In this document: positions 1-10,063 of the stretch, piece after piece
Position numbering within the stretch: position 1 is the first letter of the stretch
How the letters are laid out: every line of letters begins with the position of its first letter
NCBI RefSeq assembly: GCF_030295765.1
Contig: NZ_AP027292.1
Coordinates: 806,001-870,000 of the forward strand
Direction: 5' to 3'
Origin: Neptuniibacter halophilus
GTDB taxonomy: Bacteria; Pseudomonadota; Gammaproteobacteria; Pseudomonadales; Balneatricaceae
Length of the DNA stretch: 64,000 nt
The notes under the pieces: generated by a model
Databases searched by the model: none
Told to the model about the DNA's origin: nothing
The model's input: the letters and a program-made list of their open reading frames with translations, nothing else
Program-made: the position numbers and the translations under genes

Positions 1-517
1 CTCTGCGTATGTGGTTTACCTGTTCGGGCTCAACCCTGCAGGGCTCACTCTGGTGCTGCTGACATGGGGGCTGATCTGTTTGCTCTTTATCGATCTGGAT
101 CACCAGCTTCTGCCCGACCGAATCACTCTGCCCCTGCTCTGGCTGGGCTTATTAGCCAACAGCTTTAACCTGTTTACTTCTCTTGAGAATGCGGTTTACG
201 GGGCTATGGCGGGTTATTTGACCCTTTGGGGTGTTTACTGGGCGTTTAAACTGCTCACCGGTAAGGAGGGCATGGGTTACGGAGATTTTAAACTCCTGGC
301 TGCGCTGGGCGCCTGGGCGGGTATTGGCCAACTGCCCTTTATTATCCTGATGAGTTCACTGGTCGGAGCCATCTTCGGTATCGGCATGATGCTGTTACGT
401 AACCACCAAAGCCAAACCCCGATTCCATTTGGCCCCTACCTGGCCATCGCCGGATGGATCGCGCTGCTCTGGGGCGACCATATCACTAGTCTCTATCTTC
501 AGTTTCTGGCGGTGTAA
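1..517 (+). CDS. pilD: Prepilin peptidase PilD, C-terminal part (5' end outside window)
   Basis: This is an A24-family inner-membrane aspartic peptidase. It cleaves the leader of type IV pilins and type II secretion pseudopilins and N-methylates the new N-terminus. The reading frame is open from the left edge, so the N-terminus with its zinc-binding cysteines and methylase region is missing. The visible part holds both catalytic aspartate regions: IDLDHQLLPD near the start and the GYGD-containing stretch GMGYGDFKLLAALG. Several hydrophobic membrane segments follow. A GTG at position 11 could be read as a start, but the homology implies it is internal. coaE begins 2 bases after the stop; pilD-coaE-yacG is a familiar gammaproteobacterial arrangement. 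The rest of the pilus genes (pilB, pilC) would be expected to the left. Confidence 0.93.
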   Translation, partial: SAYVVYLFGLNPAGLTLVLLTWGLICLLFIDLDHQLLPDRITLPLLWLGLLANSFNLFTSLENAVYGAMAGYLTLWGVYWAFKLLTGKEGMGYGDFKLLAALGAWAGIGQLPFIILMSSLVGAIFGIGMMLLRNHQSQTPIPFGPYLAIAGWIALLWGDHITSLYLQFLAV

Positions 518-519
518 TC

Positions 520-1125
520 ATGCTGATCGCAGGTGTCACCGGTGGAATCGGTAGCGGAAAGTCAGCGGCAACTGACTTTCTCGCGGCTAAGGGCGTAAAG
601 GTCGTTGATGCAGATATTGCTGCCCGTGAAGTTGTTCAGCCTGGAGAGCCGGCCCTGCAAGCGATCGCTGATCATTTCGGAACCGAACTTCTTCAACCCG
701 ACGGTTCCCTGGATCGCGCCGCCCTTCGAAAACATATCTTTGCCGATGAAAGTGCCCGTCAGTGGCTGGAGCAACTCCTGCACCCTCTGATCCGGCAGCG
801 CATCATTAAGCAACTCAGTGAAGCTGAGGGCAGCTACGCAGTGCTGGCATCACCACTGCTCTTGGAAACTGATCAGAAACAGTTAACCCAACACGTCGTT
901 GTCATTGATGTTCCTGAAGAGGTTCAGTTAGCTCGCACTATGCAGCGGGATAATAACAATGAACAACAGGTGAGAGCGATTATTGCTGCACAGATGCCGC
1001 GACAGCAGCGCCTGCAACAGGCTGACAGCGTTATCTACAACGACAGAGATCTGGCTTACCTGCATCAACAGCTCGAGCAACTTCATGCTAAACTGATCAG
1101 GATTTCCAACAAGAGCGAACTATGA
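520..1125 (+). CDS. coaE: Dephospho-CoA kinase
   Basis: This cytosolic enzyme phosphorylates the 3'-hydroxyl of dephospho-CoA, the last step of coenzyme A synthesis. The protein has 201 residues, normal for the family. The P-loop GGIGSGKS lies at residues 8-15 and the substrate-site aspartates follow in VVDADIAA at about 28-35. A lid-type region with RTMQRD lies near residue 145. The ATG comes 2 bases after the pilD stop. Its stop overlaps the yacG start as ATGA, which indicates translational coupling. Assignment is firm. Confidence 0.97.
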   Translation: MLIAGVTGGIGSGKSAATDFLAAKGVKVVDADIAAREVVQPGEPALQAIADHFGTELLQPDGSLDRAALRKHIFADESARQWLEQLLHPLIRQRIIKQLSEAEGSYAVLASPLLLETDQKQLTQHVVVIDVPEEVQLARTMQRDNNNEQQVRAIIAAQMPRQQRLQQADSVIYNDRDLAYLHQQLEQLHAKLIRISNKSEL

Positions 1126-1349
1126 GCAAGCCAAGCATTAAATGCCCGACCTGCGAAAAACAGCAGGTCTGGGACAGCAACAACCCCCACCGCCCTTTCT
1201 GCAGTGAGCGCTGCAAACTGATTGATTTGGGCGCCTGGGCGAATGAGGAATATACAATTCCGGAGAGTAAATCGGTCAGCGAGTTCAGCAGCGCTGAGCT
1301 GGAAGAACAGACCGACCGGGATCAACCGGTTCCTCCAACCATGCACTGA
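1122..1349 (+). CDS. yacG: DNA gyrase inhibitor YacG, zinc protein
   Basis: A 75-residue zinc-binding protein. Cysteines at residues 8, 11, 27 and 31 (CPTC and FCSERC) form the single zinc knuckle of the YacG family. The conserved [13 protein letters not shown] stretch follows, and the tail is acidic and probably disordered. The E. coli homologue binds GyrB and inhibits gyrase. The start overlaps the coaE stop as ATGA. The stop abuts that of the convergent mutT gene: the palindrome TGATCA at 1347-1352 supplies the stop for both. Confidence 0.95.
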   Translation: MSKPSIKCPTCEKQQVWDSNNPHRPFCSERCKLIDLGAWANEEYTIPESKSVSEFSSAELEEQTDRDQPVPPTMH

Positions 1350-2294
1350 TCATCGCCAGGCGCTGATCCCTGCAATTCCCTGAGCACCAGCCTCTCGCGC
1401 TCGCGCACAATCTTCAGGCTTGACGCCACCCAGCGCATACACCGGTAACCGGCAGGCTTTAACCCATTCAGAGAACATCGCCCAACCAAGCGGTTCAGCA
1501 TCCGGGTGAGAAGAGGTTTTTGCCACCGGGGACAGGGTAATAAATTCCACACCTTTTTCCTGCGCCTGCAGTACCTCTTCAGGATCGTGACAGGAAGCGC
1601 TCAACCAGCGACCCGTAAATTCAACTCGGCTGTTCAAGTGTCGCAAACGTTCTGAAGACAGGTGCAACGCATCCACAGACCACTGCTTCGCAAGCTCAAG
1701 CGTACCGTTCAGGATCAGCATACACCCCTTCGAACGACACAACTCCAGCAGTGCATCCCATTGCCCTTTAAACTCACCGGAAGCTGCAGAGAGCGCCTGG
1801 CAGCGTAGCATCAGAGCCTCTGCCCCGGCCGCTATCATAGTGTCGGCGTATTCAAGCCACTGATCAGGCTCAAGATCATAAGGCGTAATGGCGATAGTGC
1901 GTGGTAACAGGCAGGCATTCAGAATCGGCTGATTCGCCGCCGGAAACTGATGCTGCTCCAGTTCAGCAGGTGTCACCCACTTGACCGGCTGCCCTTCACG
2001 CCCCCAGGCTTCACCGCGAAAACGGTCAACCTCATATACATCCAGCAACACTGATTTGTCCGGGTACTGATAAGGCACACGGATCAAAGGATGTGCGGCC
2101 AGCACCTCTATACCCAATTCCTCCTGAAGCTCTCGCCCCAGAGCACTGAGTACAGACTCACCGGTTTCTACCTTACCGCCGGGAAACTCCCAAAAACCGC
2201 CCTGATGTTTATCATCAGGCCGTCTGGCAATCAGGATATTCCCGGCGCCATCCCGGATAACCGCAGCCGCTACGTGAACCGTTTTGCTGCTCAT
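1350..2294 (-). CDS. mutT: MutT Nudix hydrolase fused to ThiE/TenI-like domain
   Basis: A two-domain protein of 314 residues. Residues 1 to about 130 are a MutT-type Nudix domain with a complete Nudix box at 40-62 (GGKVETGE then RELQEELGI). It is expected to hydrolyse 8-oxo-dGTP and so prevent A:T to C:G mutations. Residues from about 133 to the end form a thiamine-phosphate-synthase/TenI-like barrel, with LNGTLELA, ITLSPVAKTSSHP and YALGGVKPEDC in the expected order. Similar fusions are annotated in Pseudomonas, and the role of the second domain is unclear. The start overlaps the argJ stop by one base (TGATG), implying coupling. Confidence 0.92.
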   Translation of the reverse strand: MSSKTVHVAAAVIRDGAGNILIARRPDDKHQGGFWEFPGGKVETGESVLSALGRELQEELGIEVLAAHPLIRVPYQYPDKSVLLDVYEVDRFRGEAWGREGQPVKWVTPAELEQHQFPAANQPILNACLLPRTIAITPYDLEPDQWLEYADTMIAAGAEALMLRCQALSAASGEFKGQWDALLELCRSKGCMLILNGTLELAKQWSVDALHLSSERLRHLNSRVEFTGRWLSASCHDPEEVLQAQEKGVEFITLSPVAKTSSHPDAEPLGWAMFSEWVKACRLPVYALGGVKPEDCARAREAGAQGIAGISAWR

Positions 2295-3514
2295 CAGCTA
2301 CGGTAATCCGCATTGATACTGACATACTCCTGAGACAGATCGGTGGTCCATACTGTTTCGACCACATCACCCCGATTCAGAACCACCCGGATCAGAATCT
2401 CTTCCTGATCCATCACTGCCTGCCCTGCGGACTCAGTGTAATTTGCATCCCGCCCGCCGTTGCTGACAATGCAGACATCACCCAGATAGATCTGCAAGGT
2501 ATCCAGATCCAGATCCGGAATCCCGGCACGCCCGACGACTGCCAGAATCCGGCCCCAGTTGGGATCCGAGGCAAACAGTGCGGTTTTAACCAGCGGAGAG
2601 TGGGCAATATCGAAAGCGGTTTTCAGCGCCTCATCCTGAGTCGCAGCGGATTCGACCTGCACGGTAACAAACTTAGTGGCACCTTCACCGTCGCGTACGA
2701 TCGCGTGAGCCAGATCCTGCATCAGCTCATTCAACGCCTGAGCAAAGCGCTGCAACAGCTCAGTATCGACGCCATCAACCACAACGCCTGACCGACCGGT
2801 GGCCACCAGCATGCAAGAATCGTTGGTCGAGGTATCACTGTCCACCGTAATCCGGTTAAAAGAGCAATCAGTCGCTTCGCGCAACAATGTCTGCAACAGT
2901 TCCGCATCAACACAGGCGTCTGTAGCAACATAACCCAGCATGGTTGCCATATTCGGTTTGATCATCCCGGAGCCTTTGGAGATACCGGTAAGACTGACCG
3001 TCTGTCCCTGATATTCAAACTGACAGGAAGCCCCTTTAATACGGGTATCCGTGGTCATAATTCCTTCAGCCGCCTCAGCCCAGCCTGATTCTGACAAAGC
3101 TTCCCGGGCTGCGGGCAATGCCGAAATCAGTTTTTCCACAGGCAGTTTTTCACCGATAACTCCGGTGGAAAACGGCAGAACTGAAGCCGCGTCGATCTGG
3201 CATAACTCCGCCACCGCTTCACAGGTAGCCACCGCATCCTGATAGCCTTCCTCCCCGGTACCCGCATTCGCATTACCCGTATTAACAACCAGATAGCGTG
3301 CAGGCGAAACAGCCAGATGCTTCTTACAGATCTGCACCGGCGCCGCGCAAAAGGCATTCAGTGTGAACACCCCTGCAACCGTCGCTTCCGGGCAAAGCTC
3401 CATTAAAACAACATCTTTACGGCCAGGCGTTTTAATCCCGGCAGACGCGGTACCTAACTTAAACCCGGCAATCGGGTGCATGATTTCAGGAAAAGTTGCT
3501 GGGCCTACTGCCAT
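2294..3514 (-). CDS. argJ: Bifunctional ornithine acetyltransferase / N-acetylglutamate synthase
   Basis: ArgJ moves the acetyl group from N-acetylornithine to glutamate, which makes arginine synthesis cyclic; many members can also acetylate glutamate with acetyl-CoA. The protein is made as a proenzyme that cleaves itself at a conserved Thr. Here the motif is KPNMATMLG, with the nucleophile at about residue 191 of 406. I chose the ATG at 3514 because GGAGAG lies just upstream and MAVGPATFPEI matches the family N-terminus. The in-frame upstream extension to 3547 is probably untranslated. The stop overlaps the mutT start by one base. secA ends 75 bases upstream on the same strand. Confidence 0.96.
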   Translation of the reverse strand: MAVGPATFPEIMHPIAGFKLGTASAGIKTPGRKDVVLMELCPEATVAGVFTLNAFCAAPVQICKKHLAVSPARYLVVNTGNANAGTGEEGYQDAVATCEAVAELCQIDAASVLPFSTGVIGEKLPVEKLISALPAAREALSESGWAEAAEGIMTTDTRIKGASCQFEYQGQTVSLTGISKGSGMIKPNMATMLGYVATDACVDAELLQTLLREATDCSFNRITVDSDTSTNDSCMLVATGRSGVVVDGVDTELLQRFAQALNELMQDLAHAIVRDGEGATKFVTVQVESAATQDEALKTAFDIAHSPLVKTALFASDPNWGRILAVVGRAGIPDLDLDTLQIYLGDVCIVSNGGRDANYTESAGQAVMDQEEILIRVVLNRGDVVETVWTTDLSQEYVSINADYRS

Positions 3515-3589
3515 TATTCTCTCTCCAAAGGGGCGGAAAGCAGCCAATGGCTGCTTTCCGGGTGATACACGAACAATCCAGGGGTCAGG

Positions 3590-6331
3590 TCAGGAAATCT
3601 TTCCGTGACACTGCTTATACTTTTTACCGGAACCACAAGGGCAAGGCTCATTACGGCCGACTTTACGCCCTTCTCGCACAAAGGTTTCCACCGCTTCCTG
3701 AGGTGCCTCAGATTCAGTATCAGCCTCTTCGGTCATGGCTGAACTCTGATCGTGGGTGAAGTCCATCTGCTGGCGCTGCGCCTGTTCACGGCGCTGCTGC
3801 TCCATCGCCTCAACATCTTCAGGCTGTTGTACCTGAACATGACTGAGCACCCGAATCACATCGCGCTTGATATTTTCAAGCAACTCCTGGAACAGGTGGA
3901 AAGACTCGCGCTTGTATTCCTGTTTCGGGTTCTTCTGCGCATAACCACGCAGATGAATCCCCTGACGCAGATGACTCATGGTCTGCAGATGCTCTTTCCA
4001 CAACGTATCCAGAACCTGCAGCATCACCTGCTTCTCAAAATTACGCATGGTGGCCTCACCCACCTGCTCCTCTTTCTGCCTGTACACCGTCAGGATCTGA
4101 TCCTGAATCTTCTGCAGCAGGCTCTCCTCATGCAGCGAGTCATCCTGATCCAGCCATTCCTGAACCGGAATCTTCACACCAAAGTCAGTTTCCAGTGCTT
4201 TCTCCAGTCCCGGCACATCCCACTGCTCTTCGAGACTTTGTGGTGCTACATATTCGCTGAATCTATTGGCAACCACCTCTTCACGCACCGCATTCACGGT
4301 TTCTGAGATATCATCGGTAGCCATCAGCTCATTACGCTGTTCGTAGATGATGCTGCGCTGATCATTGGCGACATCATCATATTCCAGCAGTTGTTTACGG
4401 ATATCGAAGTTACGTCCTTCAACCTTGCGCTGCGCTTTTTCAATGGCGTTACTCACCATCTTATGCTCAATCGCTTCACCGCGCTCCATACCCAGCGCCT
4501 GCATCAATTGACGCACCCGGTCAGAGGCAAAGATACGCATCAGATCATCTTCCAGTGAGAGGAAGAAACGGGAAGAACCCGGATCACCCTGACGACCGGC
4601 ACGACCACGCAACTGGTTATCGATACGCCGCGACTCATGGCGTTCGGTACCGACAATATGCAGACCACCGTTATCCAGCACCTCCTGATGGCGCTTCTCC
4701 CAGGCAGCCGTCAGTTCGGCAATCTGTTCATCGGTCGGATTTTCCAGCGCTTCGAGTTCAGATTCGAGCTTACCGCCAAGGACGATATCGGTACCACGAC
4801 CTGCCATGTTGGTCGCAATGGTCACCGCACCCGGGCGACCCGCCTCAGCAATGATACTCGCTTCACGACCGTGATTTTTGGCGTTCAGAACGTTGTGTTC
4901 AATCTTCTCTTTGTTCAGCAGTGTCGAGATCAGCTCGGAAGATTCGATCGACGCGGTACCCACCAGTACCGGACGCTTAGCTTCCTGACAAGCCCGGATC
5001 TCTTTGATAATCGCTTCGTATTTCTCTTCAACTGTCAGGTAGACAAGGTCGTTCTCATCCTTACGCGCAATCGGCTTATTGGTCGGAATAACAATCACGT
5101 CGAGACCATAGATCTGACGCAACTCGAACGCCTCAGTATCTGCAGTACCGGTCATCCCCGCCAGCTTGTCGTAAAGACGGAAGTAGTTCTGGAAGGTTGT
5201 GGAAGCAAACGTCTGGCTCTCATTCTGAACCGACACGCCCTCTTTCGCTTCAACGGCCTGATGCAAACCTTCAGACCAGCGACGACCCGGCATAATACGC
5301 CCGGTGTGTTCATCGACAATCACCACTTCGTTGTTCTGAACAATGTAATCCACATCTCTCTGGAACAGGTGGTGAGCACGCAACCCGGCCAGTACATGGT
5401 GCAGCAGGTTCAGATTCTGTGGAGCGTAGAGGCTCTCCCCCTCCTGCAACAGACCGCGCTCTGCCAGCATATCCTCAACCGCCGCATGACCCGCTTCAGT
5501 CAGTTCCACACTGCGGTTTTTCTCATCCACAGCAAAGTGTTCACTGATATCCTGATTGTCGTCCTGCGGGTCAATTTCACCGTCATAGCGGCTGAGCTGA
5601 GGAATTAGCTGATTGATCGCAATATAAAGCTGAGAGCTGTCCTCAGCAGGGCCTGAGATAATTAACGGTGTACGGGCCTCATCGATCAGGATCGAGTCCA
5701 CCTCATCCACCACAGCAAAGTTGAAACCGCGCTGAACCTTCTCATCGATGCTGAAGGCCATATTATCGCGCAGATAATCGAAACCGAATTCGTTGTTAGT
5801 GCCGTAAGTAATATCCGCCGCATAAGCAGCCCGCTTGGCGGCAGGGTCCTGACCTGAAAGAGCTACACCCACTGTCAGCCCCAGAGACTCATAGAGTGGA
5901 CGCATCCACTCAGCATCTCGGCTGGCCAGATAATCGTTAACGGTAACCACATGGACACCTTCGCCTGGCAGGGCATTCAGATATACCGCCAGGGTTGCCA
6001 CCAGCGTTTTACCTTCACCGGTACGCATCTCGGCCACTTTACCATCGTGCAGGGTCATACCACCGATCATCTGCACATCAAAGTGACGCATCCCCATCAC
6101 ACGCTTCGATGCTTCACGCACCGCAGCAAAAGCTTCCGGCAGGATCTGATCCAGTGACGCGCCCTCTTCGAGACGCTGGCGGAACTCAACCGTCTTAGCC
6201 TTAAGCTCCTCATCGGTCAGCTTTTCCAGATCGACTTCCAGTGCATTGATCGCTTTTACGATGCGACCCATACGTTTCAGTTCACGATCATTCTTACTAC
6301 CAAAAACTTTCTTAAACAGTCCTGTCAGCAT
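3590..6331 (-). CDS. secA: Preprotein translocase ATPase SecA
   Basis: The motor ATPase of the Sec pathway; it drives unfolded preproteins through SecYEG. The length of 913 residues is close to the E. coli protein. Walker A is at residues 102-109 (MRTGEGKT) and Walker B (DEVDSIL) starts at 209. Later helicase motifs include [20 protein letters not shown] and [11 protein letters not shown]. The C-terminal zinc finger [14 protein letters not shown] binds SecB and phospholipid. The start [18 protein letters not shown] is typical. lpxC lies upstream on the same strand, as in E. coli, but no secM-like gene lies between them. Confidence 0.98.
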   Translation of the reverse strand: MLTGLFKKVFGSKNDRELKRMGRIVKAINALEVDLEKLTDEELKAKTVEFRQRLEEGASLDQILPEAFAAVREASKRVMGMRHFDVQMIGGMTLHDGKVAEMRTGEGKTLVATLAVYLNALPGEGVHVVTVNDYLASRDAEWMRPLYESLGLTVGVALSGQDPAAKRAAYAADITYGTNNEFGFDYLRDNMAFSIDEKVQRGFNFAVVDEVDSILIDEARTPLIISGPAEDSSQLYIAINQLIPQLSRYDGEIDPQDDNQDISEHFAVDEKNRSVELTEAGHAAVEDMLAERGLLQEGESLYAPQNLNLLHHVLAGLRAHHLFQRDVDYIVQNNEVVIVDEHTGRIMPGRRWSEGLHQAVEAKEGVSVQNESQTFASTTFQNYFRLYDKLAGMTGTADTEAFELRQIYGLDVIVIPTNKPIARKDENDLVYLTVEEKYEAIIKEIRACQEAKRPVLVGTASIESSELISTLLNKEKIEHNVLNAKNHGREASIIAEAGRPGAVTIATNMAGRGTDIVLGGKLESELEALENPTDEQIAELTAAWEKRHQEVLDNGGLHIVGTERHESRRIDNQLRGRAGRQGDPGSSRFFLSLEDDLMRIFASDRVRQLMQALGMERGEAIEHKMVSNAIEKAQRKVEGRNFDIRKQLLEYDDVANDQRSIIYEQRNELMATDDISETVNAVREEVVANRFSEYVAPQSLEEQWDVPGLEKALETDFGVKIPVQEWLDQDDSLHEESLLQKIQDQILTVYRQKEEQVGEATMRNFEKQVMLQVLDTLWKEHLQTMSHLRQGIHLRGYAQKNPKQEYKRESFHLFQELLENIKRDVIRVLSHVQVQQPEDVEAMEQQRREQAQRQQMDFTHDQSSAMTEEADTESEAPQEAVETFVREGRKVGRNEPCPCGSGKKYKQCHGKIS

Positions 6332-6368
6332 ATCTCGACTTATACCCGTGAAGTCTAAAAACCTTCGT

Positions 6369-6384
6369 TCTGCGTACTCGCAGA
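6369..6384 (-). other. Hairpin in the presumed secA 5' leader
   Basis: The perfect inverted repeat TCTGCG-TACT-CGCAGA lies 38 bases upstream of the secA start codon. It has no U-tract, so it is unlikely to be a terminator. It might be a leader structure of the secA mRNA; any regulatory function is a guess. The rest of the 207-base lpxC-secA gap holds the lpxC terminator and A/T-rich DNA with no convincing ORF on the secA strand. Confidence 0.3.
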
Positions 6385-6488
6385 CAAAATTAACTCAGCA
6401 TTCTACCTTTATTGGGGGCAGAAAATGAATCTAAAAGGGGAAATTTAAAAAACCTTACAAAAACTGGCAAAAAACCCGAAATAACAGA

Positions 6489-6522
6489 CAAAAAAAAGGC
6501 CGATCCCACTGGGCTCGGCCTT
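6489..6522 (-). terminator. Rho-independent terminator downstream of lpxC
   Basis: Read on the minus strand, a stem of AAGGCCGA paired with TCGGCCTT is followed by a run of eight T. It starts 17 bases after the lpxC stop. It separates lpxC, and hence the dcw transcript, from secA, which therefore probably has its own promoter. Confidence 0.9.
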
Positions 6523-6538
6523 CGTTTCTATCCGCTGA

Positions 6539-7453
6539 TCAGACAGCCAGAACAGGCTTCTGATAGGAGATGGGTGCGCTCTCTTCGTTATCTTCGAAAG
6601 TCACAATCTCCCAGGCATCCTGATTTGCCAGCAACTGACGCAGCAGGCGGTTATTCAGGTAGTGACCGGATTTGTCACCATAAAACTCACCGATCAGGCT
6701 CTTACCCAACAGGTAAAGGTCACCTACAGCATCCAGCACCTTGTGCTTAACGAACTCATCGTCGTAACGCAAACCATCTTCGTTAAGAATACGGTAGTCA
6801 TCCACCACGATGGCGTTATCAAAGCTGCCACCGAGCGCCAGATTCTGAGAACGCAGATACTCATAGTCACTCATGAACCCAAAAGTACGTGCGCGACTCA
6901 CCTCTTTCACAAATGAGGTGCTGGAGAAATCCAGACTGGACTCCATATTCCGGCCTTCAAATGCCGGATGGTCGAAATCGATTTTGAAACCCACTTTAAA
7001 GCCATCAAAGGGCTTGAAGGTAGCGGACTTGCCATCGGACTCAACCGTCACCTCTTTCAGGATCCGGATGAACTCTTTCGGCGCATCCTGCTCTTCCAGA
7101 CCGGCAGACTGAATCAGGAAGACAAAAGGTGCGGCACTACCATCCATGATCGGCACTTCTTCTGCGCTCAGCTCTACGTAGGCATTATCGATGCCCAGAC
7201 CCGCCATGGCAGACAGCAGGTGCTCCACAGTAGCAATCCGTGCACCATCCTTCGCCAGGTTGGTGGACAGGGTAGTATCCGCAACATTATGTGCGTGGGC
7301 CTTGATCTCAACGACCGGATCCAGATCGACACGACGGAAAACGATACCGGTATTTACAGGGGCAGGTTTCAGGGTCAGATAGACCTTTTGACCGGTATGC
7401 AAACCGATACCTGTCGCCTTGATGCTGTTCTTGAGAGTTCTTTGCTTAATCAT
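6539..7453 (-). CDS. lpxC: UDP-3-O-acyl-N-acetylglucosamine deacetylase
   Basis: The zinc deacetylase that commits UDP-acyl-GlcNAc to lipid A synthesis. From the ATG at 7453 it has 304 residues, as usual. The family zinc ligands are visible: His78 in [11 protein letters not shown], then His237 and Asp241 in [10 protein letters not shown]. The general-base His264 lies in [10 protein letters not shown]. The upstream in-frame extension to 7486 lacks family similarity, so [10 protein letters not shown] is taken as the start. In E. coli, LpxC is degraded by FtsH with help from LapB, through a C-terminal hydrophobic tail. Here the protein ends in PVLAV, similar to E. coli but one residue longer. 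lapB is also in this window (58855-60045). Confidence 0.97.
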   Translation of the reverse strand: MIKQRTLKNSIKATGIGLHTGQKVYLTLKPAPVNTGIVFRRVDLDPVVEIKAHAHNVADTTLSTNLAKDGARIATVEHLLSAMAGLGIDNAYVELSAEEVPIMDGSAAPFVFLIQSAGLEEQDAPKEFIRILKEVTVESDGKSATFKPFDGFKVGFKIDFDHPAFEGRNMESSLDFSSTSFVKEVSRARTFGFMSDYEYLRSQNLALGGSFDNAIVVDDYRILNEDGLRYDDEFVKHKVLDAVGDLYLLGKSLIGEFYGDKSGHYLNNRLLRQLLANQDAWEIVTFEDNEESAPISYQKPVLAV

Positions 7454-7500
7454 GCTTTCTGCCAAAAAATTAAAAGTGGGCCACACTAGCGCGCGATATT

Positions 7501-7529
7501 AACAAAGAAATGACCTTTTAGAAAGGTCA
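7501..7529 (-). terminator. Terminator between ftsZ and lpxC
   Basis: On the minus strand, TGACCTTT pairs with AAAGGTCA across a 3-base loop and is followed by TTTCTTTGTT. It begins 6 bases after the ftsZ stop. The tract is interrupted, so some read-through into lpxC is likely. Confidence 0.75.
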
Positions 7530-7535
7530 ATCCCC

Positions 7536-8708
7536 TTAATCTGCCTGCTTTCTGAGGAAGGTCGGAATATCCAGATAGGCCGATTCTCCCTCAGTTCCGG
7601 TGTGTTGTAACAGGTCCCCCTGAACTTCAGCGGGGCCCTCCAGTGCTTCATTTTTTTTGCGCCGCAAAACGGTTGGCAGATCAATCTGCTCCAGATCCAG
7701 ACTGCCATCCACTTTTTTCATGCTGTCGCTGACCGGGCGTACAGTCTCCTGCGGCTTGTCCAGACCTGTAGCCACGACGGTCACTTTAATCTCATCGGAC
7801 ATCTCCGGTTCAATGACCGTACCAATCACAATCGTGGCATTCTCTGACGCATATTCTTCGATCTGGTTCCCCACTTCGGTAAATTCACCCAGACTGAGAT
7901 CCATGCCCGCAGTAATATTCACCAGAATACCGCTGGCACCGCGCAGATCAATATTATCCAGCAACGGACTCTTGATCGCCTTTTCCGCCGCCTCTGCGGC
8001 ACGGTTCTCACCGCGGGCACCACCGGTTCCCATCATGGCCATGCCCATTTCCGACATGACCGTGCGCACATCTGCAAAATCGACGTTGATCATACCGGGG
8101 CGGGTAATCAGGTCAGAGATCCCCTGCACTGCGCCTTTAAGTACATCGTTTGCAGACTGGAATGCATTCAGCAAGCTGCAGTTACGTCCCAGTACCTGCA
8201 TCAGTTTCTCGTTCGGGATAATAATCAGGGAATCCACATTCTCACGCAGCTCCTTGATCCCTTCGATGGCAATGCTCATACGCTTGCGCCCCTCAAACGG
8301 GAACGGCTTGGTCACCACAGCCACGGTAAGAATACCCATGCTTTTGGCTACCTCGGCAACAATCGGCGCTGCGCCGGTGCCTGTACCACCCCCCATCCCG
8401 GCGGTGATAAACACCATATCAGCCCCCTGCAGAAGCTCTGCAATACGGTCCCGGTCTTCCATCGCAGCCTGACGGCCCACTTCAGGGTTGGCACCCGCGC
8501 CCAGACCTTTCGTCAGGGCGTTACCCAACTGAATAACGGTCTGGCCGGACATAGATGACAGTGCCTGCGCATCGGTATTCGCACAAACAAACTCGACCCC
8601 TTCGAGGTCACCACTCTCCATGTGTTTAACCGCGTTTCCGCCGCCACCGCCGACACCTACTACTTTGATCACAGCGTTCTGCGGCACGCTATCTAACAGT
8701 TCAAACAT
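7536..8708 (-). CDS. ftsZ: Cell division GTPase FtsZ
   Basis: The tubulin homologue that polymerises into the Z ring. The start at 8708 ([20 protein letters not shown]) is preceded by AAAGGAG and gives 390 residues. The tubulin signature GGGTGTG lies at 106-112. The T7-loop region holds [11 protein letters not shown]. The variable linker ends in the conserved C-terminal peptide [11 protein letters not shown], which docks FtsA and ZipA. An upstream extension to 8756 is not supported. ftsA ends 92 bases upstream. This last gene of the dcw cluster is followed by a terminator. Confidence 0.98.
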   Translation of the reverse strand: MFELLDSVPQNAVIKVVGVGGGGGNAVKHMESGDLEGVEFVCANTDAQALSSMSGQTVIQLGNALTKGLGAGANPEVGRQAAMEDRDRIAELLQGADMVFITAGMGGGTGTGAAPIVAEVAKSMGILTVAVVTKPFPFEGRKRMSIAIEGIKELRENVDSLIIIPNEKLMQVLGRNCSLLNAFQSANDVLKGAVQGISDLITRPGMINVDFADVRTVMSEMGMAMMGTGGARGENRAAEAAEKAIKSPLLDNIDLRGASGILVNITAGMDLSLGEFTEVGNQIEEYASENATIVIGTVIEPEMSDEIKVTVVATGLDKPQETVRPVSDSMKKVDGSLDLEQIDLPTVLRRKKNEALEGPAEVQGDLLQHTGTEGESAYLDIPTFLRKQAD

Positions 8709-8800
8709 TGTCAGCTCCTTTAGTGCCCTGCCAAGCACTAGTCTGTGATTCAGCAATCCAACTCATTGCCTACACCCAATCCCAAAATCAACCGACCCGT

Positions 8801-10057
8801 TCAGAAATTACTCTGAAACCAGGCTTTCATTCTTTCCAGCACACTGATCTGCGGACGTGTTACAACATCGGTAGGCCCTACTTCGGCTTTAGGTGCCGTG
8901 CCAACCACATGATCCTGCTTAGCGTACTGCAACAAACCAATCCCTGTGGCATAGATCGGGCTACTGAGAATATCCTCCATCCCCCGTACGCCATGCGGCG
9001 TTGCCAGACGTACCGGCATATGGAAAATCTCTTCAGCCAGCTCCACTGCACCTTCCATCTTCGAAGTACCACCGGTGAGCACGATCCCCGCCGCTGCCAG
9101 ATCCTCAAAGCCACTGCGACGCAGCTCGGCCTGAATCAGTGAAAACAGCTCTTCGTAGCGCGGCTCGACCACTTCTGCCAGCGACTGTCGTGACAGGTTC
9201 CGCGCCGGACGATCACCGACACCGGGCACCTTGACGGTTTCATCGCCTGCCGCAAGCTGAGCCAGCGCACAGGCATACTTAATCTTGATATCCTCGGCGT
9301 GCTGGGTCGGTGTGCGCAGTGCCATCGCTATATCATTGGTCACCTGATCGCCGGCAATCGGGATCACCGCGGTATGCCGGATCGATCCACCGGTAAAGAT
9401 CGAAATATCCGATGTCCCACCGCCGATATCCACCATACAGACACCCAGCTCGCGTTCGTCCTCAGTCAGCACTGAGTAACTGGAAGCCAGTTGCTCCAGC
9501 ACCAGATTGTCAACTTCCAGCCCGCAGCGGCGCACACATTTTTCGATATTCTGCGCCGCATTCACCGAGCCGGTTACCAGATGCACCTTCGCCTCAAGCC
9601 TTACGCCGGACATCCCCAGAGGCTCTTTAATGCCCTCGGAACTGTCGATCTCGTACTCCTGCGGCAGTACGTGCAGAATTTTCTGATCCGCCGGGATTGC
9701 CACCGCTTTAGCGGCATCGATTACCCGTTCCAGATCGTACTCAGTCACTTCGCGGTCACGCACCGCCACAATACCGTGCGAGTTCAGGCTGCGGATATGG
9801 CTACCGGCAATCCCCACCGTCACTGAGTGGATCTTGCAGCCCGCCATCAACTCCGCTTCCTCTACCGCCCGCTGAATCGAACTGACGGTAGATTCAATAT
9901 TCACCACAACACCCTTCTTCAGACCACGTGAAGGGTGGGAACCGATACCGATAATTTCGATGGAGCCGTCGAGATTGATCTCACCCACCAGGCAAAGCAC
10001 CTTGGATGTACCAATATCAAGCGCAACAACCATATTGTTATCCATCGAAGCACTCAT
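8801..10057 (-). CDS. ftsA: Cell division protein FtsA
   Basis: The actin-like ATPase that tethers FtsZ to the membrane and recruits later divisome proteins. It has 418 residues. The phosphate-1 region VVALDIGTSKV is near the N-terminus. The SHS2 (1C) domain follows at roughly 85-165. Phosphate-2 is CMVDIGGGTSD and the adenosine loop is VLTGGTSKMEG. The C-terminus ends MKAWFQSNF, an amphipathic membrane-targeting helix. The gap to ftsQ is 6 bases. An alternative start at MDNNMVVALD, four codons in, cannot be excluded. Confidence 0.97.
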   Translation of the reverse strand: MSASMDNNMVVALDIGTSKVLCLVGEINLDGSIEIIGIGSHPSRGLKKGVVVNIESTVSSIQRAVEEAELMAGCKIHSVTVGIAGSHIRSLNSHGIVAVRDREVTEYDLERVIDAAKAVAIPADQKILHVLPQEYEIDSSEGIKEPLGMSGVRLEAKVHLVTGSVNAAQNIEKCVRRCGLEVDNLVLEQLASSYSVLTEDERELGVCMVDIGGGTSDISIFTGGSIRHTAVIPIAGDQVTNDIAMALRTPTQHAEDIKIKYACALAQLAAGDETVKVPGVGDRPARNLSRQSLAEVVEPRYEELFSLIQAELRRSGFEDLAAAGIVLTGGTSKMEGAVELAEEIFHMPVRLATPHGVRGMEDILSSPIYATGIGLLQYAKQDHVVGTAPKAEVGPTDVVTRPQISVLERMKAWFQSNF

Positions 10058-10063
10058 TCTGTT

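Noticed and set aside
4637..5608. A 323-residue frame antisense to secA
   Set aside because: Shadow of secA on the other strand, with no family similarity or supporting signals.
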